Shown here: positions 1 through 10,181 of the stretch, piece after piece | How the letters are laid out: each line of letters begins with the position of its first letter | Position numbering within the stretch: position 1 is the first letter of the stretch | Made by a program: the position numbers and the translations under genes | DNA from: Fistulifera solaris | Taxonomy: Eukaryota > Bacillariophyta > Bacillariophyceae > Naviculales > Stauroneidaceae | Assembly: GCA_030295235.1 (NCBI GenBank) | Contig: AP026140.1 | Location: 744,001-808,000 of the forward strand | Direction of reading: 5' to 3' | Length of the DNA stretch: 64,000 nt | Notes under the pieces: generated by a model | Database searches by the model: none | Seen by the model: only the letters and a program-made list of their open reading frames with translations | What the model was told of the DNA's origin: nothing

Positions 1-578
1 TTGGCTAATTTCATGCGCAACGCTTGTATTTGTTCGTACCCATGCCGGAATATTTCGGGTATTTCTTCGTCTTCTTCTGAATGTTGCCTTCCTCTAACAG
101 TGGGTTCGGCCTCGTCTCGTACGCCCATCGCATTTGGCACTCGAGTCGCCAGGTTAAGCTTTCGTTTCATTACATGATCCGCCGGCCCTTCCACACAATA
201 CAATCGTGTCGAAGCACCAAATTGTAAAACATCCCCCGGCGAAACGACAATACCGCGAGCACCCGGCGTCGTCCGATTGCTTTCCTCTGAACCACACGCT
301 TCGGGCGGCAATTTCCGTTTGTTGCAAAACGTCCCGTGCGTCGAACCCAAATCCCGCAACCACAATGTCCCCGAAAAATCAAAGGCCAATCGAGCATGCA
401 GGCGCGAACAACTTTCGTGTGCCACGGGGATCTGGACCCAATCTTCGGCCCGTCCCACAAAGGTACAAGGACGACGCAAGGCGTGTTGCGCGATTGTGAC
501 GCCTTGTTTGATTTCCGTCAAGGACCATGTCTCATCGGTGGGTGTTACGGCCCATGGTGGTGCTTGTGGATGTGGCAT
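1..578 (-). CDS. FHA-domain protein, kanadaptin-like, 3' end beyond window
   Basis: The reading frame opens with an ATG at 578 and runs off the left edge of the window without a stop, giving about 192 residues. Residues about 40-130 form a forkhead-associated domain: the GR of the first phosphopeptide loop (FVGRAED), the SRLHA serine-arginine-histidine signature, then DLGSTHGTFCN and a GDVLQFGASTRLY strand. The N-terminal PPW motif, the W-x-L-x-E-x-K-x-G segment before the FHA domain and the ‘RLY..EGP’ end closely resemble kanadaptin (SLC4A1AP) of plants and animals, a nuclear protein linked to RNA processing. The tail starts to become acidic. The FHA fold is clear; the kanadaptin assignment rests on pattern memory. 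It could also be another nuclear FHA protein. Confidence 0.75.
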   Translation of the reverse strand, partial: MPHPQAPPWAVTPTDETWSLTEIKQGVTIAQHALRRPCTFVGRAEDWVQIPVAHESCSRLHARLAFDFSGTLWLRDLGSTHGTFCNKRKLPPEACGSEESNRTTPGARGIVVSPGDVLQFGASTRLYCVEGPADHVMKRKLNLATRVPNAMGVRDEAEPTVRGRQHSEEDEEIPEIFRHGYEQIQALRMKLA

Positions 579-951
579 TTGTTGTTTCGTATTAGTTGTT
601 GGTGATAAGAAGTGCAGTTATTGCATCGAGTTTGTTATCATATAACATTAGCATGTCGTGAAATACCAAAAGTGCTGGATAAAGACCCATTTCTCAAATC
701 TACCAAACCAACTTCTTGACCACATGGCTTGTACTTTTCATCTCATACAGCCGAACGAAACCTACACACCAGTGGATAGTCCTTGGTACCTGGTACTGAT
801 GCTACGCGGAAAACGGCGTCATTATTTTTTTTTTATTTTCTCCACTTTTTTTTCCTTTTGCGACGGCCGCGATGATGAATAAAGAATAAAGATCTTTCAA
901 AAAACAGAAAACAAAGCCAAACAACACAATAAACAAGTGTAAGACGATATT
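579..951. other. Intergenic, divergent promoter region
   Basis: This gap separates the start codons of the leftward FHA gene and the rightward HAD gene, so it must hold both promoters. T-rich tracts lie at about 824-860. I see no convincing reading frame and no RNA gene. Confidence 0.5.
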
Positions 952-2114
952 ATGTTACCCATTTTGCCTCTACTCCTTCTTCTACTCCCTGGCAGTCATG
1001 CGTTTGTTCCGCTGCAAAAGGACGACGACACGGCCGTTGTTTGCCGCGCCAGACGACTTTGGGGGGAAACCACCAAGTAAAGCGGATATCTATTCACAGG
1101 AAGATTTGCAAGCTATTTTCGATTTACACAACAATTTGCAGGAATTTCGGGACACGTATCGGCCTGCGAACTCTGTGAATGAACTACCGAATATTCAAGA
1201 TTTAGTGCAACAATTTCTACAAGAATCATCATCGACCCTTGAAAAGGAAGAAACGATCAAATTGCAAAACATTCGTGCCATTGCTTCCGATGTCGATGGG
1301 ACTTTGTTGACGTCGAATCACACGATGCATCCTCGGACTACCGCTGCTTTGTTGCAAATTCTCCAGCAAGTCCAAGATCCGTCGTCTCCCCTCCAATACT
1401 TTTTTTCTCGCCACGGGGAAAACGCGCCCGGGAGCCTGGCATCATATGCCACCGGAATTGCAATTGCTACTACAAACATGTCCGGGTGTCTATATACAAG
1501 GCCTGTATTGTGTGGATTCGCAGCAACAAGTAGTATTTGAACAAACCCTTTCCGCTGAATCCGTACAAGCGGCCGAAGACTTTGCCGCACAACATCAATT
1601 GACCTTATTGGGGTATCAGGCGGATCAACTGTACGCAACAGAATCCTCCCATCCTCATCATGTCCAAGAAATTCATTCCAAATACGGTGAACCGGAACCC
1701 ATTTTGGTACCGACCTTTCAAGGCCGCACCTGGCATAAATTAATTTTAATGGGCAGTGACAATGAAGTCTTGCAACGTGTCTATCGGCCCTTGTGGGATG
1801 ATTTGGCCGAACGACACGGTGCCACCACAACACAGGCGGTCCCACTCATGTTGGAATTGTTGCCTGCGGGTTGTAATAAAGGCGTGGGCGTCCAACGGTT
1901 GTGTCATGAGTTGGGCATTGATCCCCAAACGGAATTGTTGGCCGTGGGAGATGGTGAGAACGATAAAGAAATGTTGGAAATGGCGGCGTGGGGTATTGCG
2001 CTGGGGAATGCCGTTTCAATCACCAAAGATGTCGCGGATGTGGTGATGACGGAAACCAACAATGAAGGTGCCGCAGGAATGGCTCTTGAACGGTATGTTT
2101 TGCACCAAAGATGA
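952..2114 (+). CDS. HAD-superfamily (Cof-type) phosphatase with leader, two frame breaks
   Basis: Cof-type HAD hydrolases dephosphorylate sugar phosphates, flavin precursors or similar small molecules. Motif I is IASDVDGTLL (about 1285-1315), the Lys motif is GCNKGVGVQRL (about 1870-1900) and motif IV is GDGENDKEML (about 1945-1975); the cap lies between. An ATG at 952 gives a strongly hydrophobic signal sequence followed by HAFVP, which resembles the diatom plastid motif. The frame breaks twice: at a G6 run near 1062 and at a T7 run near 1400. Across the second break the other frame restores the family's ATGK-type motif II region exactly, so this is one gene with one-base length differences. 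Total about 385 residues. Plastid location is inferred. Confidence 0.8.
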
Positions 2115-2205
2115 TGATGATGCTGAAGTTGTAAACAAGAAATCATAATACAACTACAATGTGATTCTATTTTATTCATTACTAAACCAGCTAGATAGTT
2201 GTTCC

Positions 2206-3483
2206 TTAACTGCCAGTTCGTTTTGTTTGTGCAGCCTGCTCCTCTGTGGCTGCGACGGCCACGTTTACATCCATGCATTCCGCAGCCACTGATTTTTGTT
2301 GTTCTTGCTCTTCTTTAGCATGTAATTTGGATACGACCTTATTCATGGCCTCTTGTAATTTGGTAATAGTTTCCAAACTATTCTCATTGTACTTGTATAA
2401 GCCGTAGAACAGATCGAAACTGTCGGCTGTAGTACTCCCTACCAGTTTCAAGACGGATTGAAAGCCACTAGTATCAATGGGTGTCTCGGTTAATCCTTGA
2501 CTACCTAGTACTCGTCCTATGAGATGCGTCACGAACTGCGAATTGGCGGCGTATTCGTCATGTTCTTTGCAACTCATGGGCACCATACGACAACCTTCTT
2601 CTTCCCAAATGGACAAGAAGCGCTCCATACGATCGACTCCTTCGACGTGTGCCTCGCTGTCTTCATGTACAGAATGCAATTTCCCCCCGGTTGCTTCCTT
2701 TAGCTGTTCTGGATCCCCACTACCACTTTGCGCCGCGTCCAGGATAATCTTATCAATACGAGTTTTCTCGTAAACAAAATTCAAATGATTCCAACCATGT
2801 TTTCCCGAATCTGGACCAAACATGGGATGCGTACAAAGAATGTCACATTCTTCGGGTAGAAGCTCAATCATGACTTTACGGGCGTGTTCCTTCACGGACA
2901 AGACATCCACAATCAAGGGGCCACGAACCCCGTCTCCGGTCAATTCCTTCCGCCGCCGTAGATCTTGTTCCAAAAAAGGAGCAAATTCTTCCAAGGTGGA
3001 TCGGAAACTCATTATACTGACCGCAAAGACAATGACATCGAGATCATGTGAAAGAAACGCCGCCGGATCCGATAAGGGAACATACGTGACACCCAATCCG
3101 GCAGCCAAATCGGTGTAATCACTCCGACTCGTCGCGACGACCGTCGCATGTCTCGCAAAGGTTTGTGCGATGAACTGTCCGAATCGACCAAAGCCGACAA
3201 TTCCAATTTTGAGTGGCCTCGATCGCAAGGCCGACCGTTTCTCTCGTCGGACGGCCGCCAACTGTGCCGACAATTCTGCCTCCATTTGTTTTAATTCTTC
3301 CAATCGACCGGGTTCTAATTTCCCGTAATAGTGATCATGATCTTCGGCAGCTGACTGCCATAATTTGATTCTTTTATTGTTGGTAGAATAGTCCGACATG
3401 TCACCCGCTTTCACATAGAATGCCGAAGTCACTTCTCGGAACCAGAAGATTACCAGAGAAAAAACAATGCGTTGTCGTATCAT
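2206..3483 (-). CDS. Arogenate/prephenate dehydrogenase (TyrA family), plastid-type
   Basis: The enzyme makes tyrosine by NAD(P)-dependent oxidative decarboxylation of arogenate or prephenate. An N-terminal Rossmann motif (GIVGFGRFG) starts about 100 residues in; the family segments VDVLSVKEHA and THPMFGPDSG follow, then the helical C-terminal dimerisation part with SQFVTHLIGRVL. The order and length (425 residues) match plant-type arogenate dehydrogenases. An upstream extension has only a TTG codon; the ATG at 3483 begins a hydrophobic leader ending in TSAFYV, a plausible plastid import motif, so it is preferred. The frame is intact. It ends about 90 bp from the convergent HAD gene. A low-complexity Glu/Gln/Ala-rich tail follows the catalytic region. 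Specificity for arogenate over prephenate cannot be read directly. Confidence 0.88.
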   Translation of the reverse strand: MIRQRIVFSLVIFWFREVTSAFYVKAGDMSDYSTNNKRIKLWQSAAEDHDHYYGKLEPGRLEELKQMEAELSAQLAAVRREKRSALRSRPLKIGIVGFGRFGQFIAQTFARHATVVATSRSDYTDLAAGLGVTYVPLSDPAAFLSHDLDVIVFAVSIMSFRSTLEEFAPFLEQDLRRRKELTGDGVRGPLIVDVLSVKEHARKVMIELLPEECDILCTHPMFGPDSGKHGWNHLNFVYEKTRIDKIILDAAQSGSGDPEQLKEATGGKLHSVHEDSEAHVEGVDRMERFLSIWEEEGCRMVPMSCKEHDEYAANSQFVTHLIGRVLGSQGLTETPIDTSGFQSVLKLVGSTTADSFDLFYGLYKYNENSLETITKLQEAMNKVVSKLHAKEEQEQQKSVAAECMDVNVAVAATEEQAAQTKRTGS

Positions 3484-3899
3484 AAAAGGCGCTGTTCCCT
3501 TGGAGTATAAGCACTGATTCAAGTTCTATCGGATGTCAGTTATCTGGTTGACATTCCATTCCGATCGTCTCAGCCATGCGCAAACGTGAATTAATAATAT
3601 CGCCATCGTCGTCGCGTCGGCATCTTCGGCAACGGATGGTTCCTCGCCGTTCTCGATGAGTGGTGCTGCGACTTTTGAAGATAAATAAAACAGAAGTCTT
3701 GCAGAAAGACTGCAGGGCAGGACGCAGCATAGGACACAGAGGAGCTGTCGATCGACGTACGTGCCGTTCCAATTCAGCACCAAGAAAAAAGTGGACGACG
3801 AGAAATAACGCGCATATTTGAAACTTTTTCTTCCTGCCGACATCATTATATTTCTTTGATAGATAAACCACATACATTACAACTTTAAGGCTTCGTATA
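3484..3899. other. Intergenic, divergent promoter between TyrA and RPA43
   Basis: The gap lies between two divergent start codons. Short frames on the minus strand have biased composition and no recognisable domain. Nothing else is seen. Confidence 0.5.
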
Positions 3900-4525
3900 A
3901 TGGGAAAACGGAAAGAAGGAGAAACAAAGGAGGAGAAAAGAGAACGGAAACGACAAAAGAAGGAAGCGAAACGGCGGTCTTCTGAAGCTCCAATTCAAGC
4001 CGACGAAAGTCAGGAGGATTCTATCCCTGTATTTTTCGAAAATCCATTGAATTGAATGTATCACTATTACCGTCAGCACTCTCCGATGTGAAGAAGAATA
4101 TTGAAGATTCTTTACGAGCGTTCTTGCTCAAATATTCGGAAGGAGTGAAAGGCATTCTCCTGGCATTTGATAATGTAGAACTGTTGGGAAAAGGCGCGAT
4201 TTTCAATGAATTGCCGCATATTCATTACACCGTTGCTGTGGATGCGGTCGTCTTTGCTCCGTCGTCCGGTTGTTCCCTCGAGGGCGTTGTCAAGGAAACA
4301 TCGTTTCCTTCTCATTTGTCCTTGACCGTTCTCAACTACTTCAATGCGAGTATAGCCGCACAAGAAATGAAGCAAGCGGGTTTCGAGTTTGAAGATGAAG
4401 CATGGACCTATCAAGGAAGGACACTTGAGAAAGGCGATGCAGTGTCCTTTGTTTGTCAGAAAATGTATGAATCGGGTGGAATTATATCTATAGCTGGGTC
4501 GAAACCCAGCACTTCGGAACGCTAG
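3900..4525 (+). CDS. RPA43: RNA polymerase I subunit RPA43, one frame break
   Basis: RPA43 joins RPA14-type partners to form the stalk of RNA polymerase I and contacts the initiation factor Rrn3, acting in the nucleolus. The ATG at 3900 opens a very basic Lys/Arg-rich N-terminus. The conserved core is clear: LLPSALSDV, LLKYSEGVKGILLAFDNV, NELPHIHYTVAVDAVVF, then an OB-like segment with LEGVV and FNASI. The frame changes at the T5 run near 4032-4036; one extra T would make the basic N-terminus run directly into the core, so the break is a one-base difference. Total about 208 residues, short for the family but with both domains. It converges on the PAO-like gene with 24 bp between stop codons. 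Confidence 0.82.
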
Positions 4526-4549
4526 TCAAAGTGTAAAATGTTTATAGTA

Positions 4550-6281
4550 TCACAACTTATCGGAGTGCACATAGTCCTTGAAAAGAAACAAATCGATCTG
4601 ACGATGAAGTTTTCGTTCTTTGCGAGCAAGAATTAAAATGCCAAGAGTCGACATTCCAATCATGATCCCGACTCGAACTATTAACGCGTTGATCAGCGTT
4701 CGAGTCGTTACCCGGATTGCAAATGGTAGTGACTCCAACGTCAGCAGTCCGATAAATGAGAATATCGAAGCTCCAAGGGCTCCTTGTAAAGCCGTCTTCA
4801 AAAAGGCAGTTCTCGATTGACTGCGACGCAACTTTTGTAGACTAGCCAGGCAGGTAGGACAATGTTTAGTGTGTGTATTGTAGCGATCGAGCATAACGGA
4901 TCGTGGCAAGTCGTCGCCGTATTGCTTTTGACCATCTACGGCATCTGCGAGAGTACCGGATGAAGTTTCTCGTGTTTTCCGAGCAGCCGACTCTATAAAT
5001 CGACGGTACGCCAACAGGAGCGTATCGGCAGAACTAGGTGTCGAATAGTCTCGGAAAGTTAGCCCCGCTTCACGCATAAGATTGCCTTGTTTGTGCAGGA
5101 AGATACCGTCACCATCAAATATATCGTGCGCAACCAAGTGGATGTAAGGTTTGCGAGGATCTGTTCGTCGTAAAAGAGCGACTGGAAGAGCTTTGCTTTA
5201 AGTGCACCTGGTGCAATTTGTTTCAGCCATCCACGAAAATCAGCGACTTTGGGAACTGGCGCACTTTTAAAAACATTAAACAAGAAAACGCGACTTCTGC
5301 CTTCCGATACAGGACACATAAATAGCTCTACATGAGTGGCCCTTTCACCAATTTTTCGACGGTAGCGAACGTGGCACGGATCATAATAACCAATACGGGT
5401 AGACATCTCAACACCCGATTTGGCGAATCGCATCATCAACGGATCGTGCTGAGCAGCGTCTATAACTTCCGCTTGATACCGCGGCAGAACGGGATTGTAG
5501 GTCGGGTCTTCTCTTTTTCCCACAGCGCTGCATCCTCACGTTCTCGTTTCGAAAGCATACGTGTGGGCAAAGGGCCACCTTGTTCCCGCTTAAGACCCCC
5601 TACGGAATGATGGGAAAAAGGGAGGTGACTCAAGTCCAACAAGTTTTCTCCTAGAAGCTCAATACCATATGGGAGATCTCTCATGAAGCACGCTTCGTTG
5701 CCGAATCTTGCCACATAATGCCGTAACAGCGGAGAAATGGGTAGGTGTATCTGGTCCGCCAGATCCAGCGAGGATGGATCCATCCATACCCAAAGCATAC
5801 CGGCTTCTTCTCTTGTCGAATACGTTTGTACTGCCGCCACTTTGTTCTCGTCCGTAATTTGAGGAAGCTTTGAGCAAACTCCGGTGGCGGTGTCAAACTC
5901 CCAGCCGTGGTAGGCACACTGCAAGTGCCCCGTCGAAACCATCCGACCTTCGGATAAGGGTGCAAAGCGATGACTGCAACGATCGTCGAGAACACTCCAG
6001 GAAGAATCATTAAACTTTGCCGCAACAAGCGGTTTTCCGAGTACTTGCAGAGCATTCGGTTGAGAAGGCTTTAAAGAGGTGAGAGCTGCAACCGGCCACC
6101 AGTTTTGATGCAATGGACGAATGTTATCCGTCAAATCTTCTTCCGCGCCATGCGGATTCTGCATCTCCTGTCGACCTGTGGAGACCGCATATAAGCCCAC
6201 ATCGGGACTTCGCTTTTGCACAGAAAAGGCAACCGATGTCGACAGCCAAACGAGAAGTAAACTGCAAGCAGTAACAAACAT
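4550..6281 (-). CDS. PAO-like Rieske oxygenase, plastid membrane, two frame breaks
   Basis: Pheophorbide a oxygenase, PTC52, Tic55 and CAO form a plant and algal family of Rieske-type monooxygenases acting on chlorophyll breakdown products or other plastid substrates. The Rieske cluster is CSH...CAYH (about 5990-5910). The mononuclear iron site is NLLDLSHLPFSHH (about 5645-5600). A C-terminal CxxC (HCPTC, about 4865-4850) is the redox motif typical of the family, followed by two hydrophobic helices for membrane anchoring. The ATG at 6281 starts a signal peptide ending in VAFSV, consistent with plastid import. Frame breaks near 5510 (A run) and 5120 divide three frames that together give about 577 residues with domains in family order. 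The exact substrate is unknown. Confidence 0.83.
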
Positions 6282-7053
6282 TTTGAAGTTCGCTAAACCT
6301 CTCTCTATTCATGAAAGGTCAATCTGTCGCACTTTCCAATGAGGTTTACTTTAACGCTTGTTGAGAACAGAGAAGTTCGCTGGCAACAAGCCATTTTCCA
6401 AAGAAGAAAATGAATGAGATAAATAAAATAAAGCTTCTCATACCTTTGCGTTTGTATGTTGTCAGTCATCTGCAATTGAGTGTGGGCATGTAAAGTACAA
6501 TTATTTTGTCGTAATTCACGGTCTGTACATAGGTTAATCGGCTTAAAGTGCCTGAAAGCTTATGCGGCCCACCGGCGTGGGCCGAAAAGTGGGCTCGATG
6601 GGTCGGCCCAGTGTACACTAAGCGACTATAATAAACCATGAACAAGCCCAGCATCGAAAAGTTTAGTACACAAATTATTACAGTACCTACACAGGAAAAT
6701 CTCACCTTAATGAACCGAGGGTGCCCGGCGCGCAAGAAAAACACCTTCCGGCCCTCCGTAGAAATTTGCGTACAATTTGTACTGGGCCTGAAGTAAGAAG
6801 TGGGCCTGGGCCTGGGCCTGCTTGACTACTTATTATGCTATACTAAAGATGGAGCCCAACGAGCCCTGTTGGGCCGGTGAAGCTTTCAGGCAAAAGAGCT
6901 GCGCCTGCGCGCATTCATAAAATTCAAACAAAAGCAAAATCATTGCAAGGCGCCATGAGAAAGATGAGCTGATCATAAAGCATCTTTGATGATAAAGATA
7001 GAAAAGAAAGCAACAATTTCCCTTTAAGAAGTTAGTCGTCCTGTTTATTCGTG
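6282..7053. other. Intergenic region holding a MITE-like repeat
   Basis: This lies between the divergent PAO-like and PAP2 genes. It contains the inverted-repeat element at 6549-6892. No credible reading frame is present; the frames found inside the element are of low quality. Confidence 0.5.
6549..6892. repeat. MITE-like element with 13-bp terminal inverted repeats
   Basis: A perfect 13-bp inverted repeat (TGCCTGAAAGCTT at 6549-6561 and its complement at 6880-6892) bounds 344 bp. Similarity continues imperfectly inward (both arms carry CGGCCCA and GGGCTC). AAAG lies directly outside both ends (6545-6548 and 6893-6896), a possible 4-bp target duplication. The interior is rich in GGCCC words and holds a run of three GGGCCT units at about 6803-6820. 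No coding capacity is seen, so this fits a non-autonomous DNA transposon. The family is not recognised. Confidence 0.55.
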
Positions 7054-7923
7054 ATGAAGAGACAGATTGACGGATTGAATAACGACAAGTTTCTGTCCGT
7101 ATCCTCGTCGTCGCACAAAAGTATTCCATTTACACGCCATCGATTCAGTCAAGTGGTCGAACTCTTACTCTGCACCGCAGCTCTCGTATTTTCATGGGTC
7201 TTTTACGACTGGGAGCTTCGAGAACGACCGATACCATACCAGTTTCTCCCATCATCTGGCGAATACGTCAAAGATCTTACTCGTGACGAAAGTCTCAACT
7301 ACTTTTTGTGTATCAACAATTTCTTCTTGCATTTGTTTTCCATCTTTTGGCCCATTCTGTTTCAAGTGGGATGGATTCTCACGACTGGAACAGAAAAATG
7401 GTTTGACGAACTGCACGCAATAATTTGTTGCAATTTCTCCGCCATGGCAATGGTTTGGTTTGTTGGTTATGCGATCAAATGTCATGTCGGTTACCTTCGT
7501 CCTGTCTATTACAAGTACTGTGAGCCTTCTGAAGATTACCAAGAGTGTATTCTTAATAAGAGCTTTGTTCACTATTCGTTTCCCAGTGCGCACACGTCCG
7601 ATGCCTTTTGTGGAATGACAATACTCGCATTGTTTTTGGATAGAACCTGGCGTCAGTACAACATCGACCGACGGGTTTCCAAAGCTATAATTAGCGATGC
7701 AGTGATTTCAGAGACTGCTCTGCAGAAACCCGGGTTTATCGAACGCTGGGTATCGTTGCTGTGCGTGGTGGGACCTTTTTCTGTGGCATGCTTGGTGGGA
7801 TGCACCCGTATTTACAATAATTTCCACTATCCCGCGGATGTGCTTGCCGGTGCTATTTTGGGAGCATCGGCCTCGTTCTTTTCTTTGGGTTGTGGTTTGA
7901 TCAAGGGCGCGATGTTTGTGTGA
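7054..7923 (+). CDS. PAP2-family lipid phosphate phosphatase
   Basis: Lipid phosphate phosphatases remove phosphate from phosphatidic acid and related lipids at membranes, feeding diacylglycerol into glycerolipid synthesis. All three catalytic motifs are present: KCHVGYLRP (C1), FPSAHTSDA (C2) and TRIYNNFHYPADV (C3, with the catalytic His and Asp). Several hydrophobic spans surround them, near residues 30-55, 85-105, 130-150 and 235-285, in the usual six-helix layout. Length is 289 residues, normal for the family. A GTG at 7051 precedes the ATG at 7054, which is taken as the start. The frame is intact and no intron is visible. Substrate preference cannot be told from sequence. Confidence 0.9.
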   Translation: MKRQIDGLNNDKFLSVSSSSHKSIPFTRHRFSQVVELLLCTAALVFSWVFYDWELRERPIPYQFLPSSGEYVKDLTRDESLNYFLCINNFFLHLFSIFWPILFQVGWILTTGTEKWFDELHAIICCNFSAMAMVWFVGYAIKCHVGYLRPVYYKYCEPSEDYQECILNKSFVHYSFPSAHTSDAFCGMTILALFLDRTWRQYNIDRRVSKAIISDAVISETALQKPGFIERWVSLLCVVGPFSVACLVGCTRIYNNFHYPADVLAGAILGASASFFSLGCGLIKGAMFV

Positions 7924-8218
7924 AGTATGTGTCGAAGGAGCTGAATCCAACGATGAGCCCTAGCAAAGCAGTGGTCTTGTCGCCTTCCGCTCAACAACAA
8001 TGCGCGTCCTAACGGTACAGGGTTGGACTCTAGATAAAATTGTACGGCTTTTCGCGGACAGACAACTTCTTGGTTTTGATGCACAATACCTGGTAATAAG
8101 GCGAGTGGATCAGCAGCGTTTGATTTTGCAGAAGCGATGAGCTGTTTTGAGTAATCCTCTCAGTCTTTCACCCTTGCCGGATCATCTTCATCTTCGAGCG
8201 AAGTACCTGGTACCCTTC

Positions 8219-9844
8219 ATGCGTCTATTGGTCGCTGCTTTCGTGGCTTGCTGTCTGTTGATGATGGCAGACTGTTGCATTGAAGCTTTATCACTCTTAC
8301 CTTCCCAGGTGATCGGCAAGCATATTTCGAGCTCACAAGAGCGCGAAGACTCGACAAACCAGCTTTCTTTTTCTACCGATGCTCAAAGATTATGTCGTCT
8401 AATACCATCTCAAGTGATTCGCAGTTCTGCTCTTCAGATGAGCCTTGCTGCCGATGCCGAGGTAGAAGAAGCAACAAAGCACACGCGCGTCGCTCCTCTC
8501 GGAAACGACCCAAAAAGAAAGTAAAGAAAAAAGTCAGCAGAGAAATCTGTGCCGTCTCGTGACCCTTTTCCATTGGAAGGAAATTATCCCGACATTCACT
8601 GGCGTTCGGTACCTTTGGAGCATCTCCGTCTGCATCCGCGAGTGATACCACTTCCCTCGACCGTCGACAAACTAGAACACATCGAAGATGTCCGTAACTT
8701 TCGGCAAGAGTCTTGGCAATGGGATTTGCTGCACCGTGGACGTTGTACTACTTCCCAGGCAGTGGCAGCGTTGGGGTTCCTGGAACCTTCCACGGGCGCG
8801 GCTCTGGGTGTTCCGATGGCCTGGCGACGTGGTGGTGGCGGAGCTTTTGCACGGCTGCGAGAACCAGCACTCCGAACGCTGGATGAAATGAACGCTGTAT
8901 TGTGTGATGGCAAAGCGATGAAGGACTTTTCACATCCCAGTCCTTGGAGTGTCTCTTCCAACAGTTCATTTGTCGCTGATTACAATTATCAGTATTCGGA
9001 ACAAGAAAACAGAACCAGAATAAATTTAGCTCGCAGGTTAGGAACTGACGAGAATGTTGCAAGAGGAATTCGAATGATGTGGGGCAACTCACAGGAGTCC
9101 ACTGCACTTCTGACGGCTCTTAATTACTTTTCTAAAACGGACCCAGGCTTGCAATTAAAAGAAATTGGGATGTGCGGGGCAGGCTTGGATGTGAATATGA
9201 CTTCAGCGCAGTCGTCTTTACTGATCGGAGCAACTCCAGACGGGATACTTTGTTACTCGGACGGGACAATAGAAGCACTGGAGGTGAAAAACCACTGTCC
9301 TTTCTTTTCGGTACGAATGCCGCGCAAGAAAGGTAGTAAGTTATCGAAACGATTCTTTCTTGGAGATCGTGCTTTCGACTCCACCGGAAAATCGGATGGC
9401 GTATTCGCACATTATGTTTCACAACTACAGTTGGAAATGTTATGCTTGGGACCTACGTGCCGGTCAGCAGTGATGGTCCGACAGACAGCTACAAAAGGTG
9501 CCCTGATACTTCGCATGAAACGCGATGATGAATGGATTGAGAAGATGCTTTATTGGCTTCACAAATTTCATTCCGAGTACGTCGAGAAAAGCATTATTCC
9601 TCCGACGAACTTTTTCTGGGAAAATAAAGAGGATGAAGAGGAACAGACACGTTATCGGACTTTTGTGGTAAGACACATATTGCCTGTTTAGAAACAACGC
9701 TGAATGCTGCGAACGCTTACACTCTTGTTTTTGCAGCAAAAGACACAAGAGCTTCGAGATAAGATGGTGGAAAGAGTTGCAATGGTGCCGAACGAGGAAA
9801 TACAGAGAGCTGACTCAATTTCTCCACTTTTCCTGGATGATTGA
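8219..9844 (+). CDS. PD-(D/E)XK nuclease (YqaJ/lambda-exonuclease-like), one intron
   Basis: The core resembles YqaJ/lambda-type exonucleases: WGNSQESTALLTALNYF supplies the helical Glu, GATPDGIL and EALEVKN supply the Asp and Glu-x-Lys of the PD-(D/E)XK active site, and HYVSQLQLEML is the following Gln-rich helix. An ATG at 8219 gives a hydrophobic leader, then a linker with a basic cluster near 8510-8535. There the frame is left and regained through two A-runs, so leader and nuclease appear to be one protein. A GT-AG intron (9668-9736, 69 bp) joins in phase to a last exon with TGA at 9842-9844. A role in organellar or viral-derived DNA processing is possible; the target is unknown. If the two halves are separate, the nuclease has no ATG of its own near its start. 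Confidence 0.72.
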
Positions 9845-10181
9845 GTAGCTTATCAATAACCACATTTTTGGGAGCTTATAGATTTGTATTTGTTGCTTGT
9901 AAATAATAACTCGAATTTAGTCCCGCAAAACTTGACCGTCCTCTTTTATTCACGAAGCACGAAGTATCGAGTTTATAGAATTTGGAATCTCCGATGACGT
10001 ATGGCGCCGCTCGCAGCGTTCATTCCCATCGCTCCATAAATAAATTGTTTCGTCCCATTATTTTTTCCATCATCGCATCGCATTCTCGTTCCAAGAAATT
10101 CGAACGCTGAACGGCCATCATTACATCGATATCGGCTGTATTGTTTGTCACCATTCAACTCTGCAACTCAAAGTCCATCAA
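9845..10181. other. Intergenic, nothing clear
   Basis: This is 3' flank of the nuclease gene and promoter of the epimerase gene. One TGACGT word occurs near 9994. No gene is seen. Confidence 0.5.

Noticed and set aside
3526-3877. Minus-strand frames between arogenate dehydrogenase and RPA43
   Set aside because: Biased composition, no domain, and they lie in a divergent promoter region.
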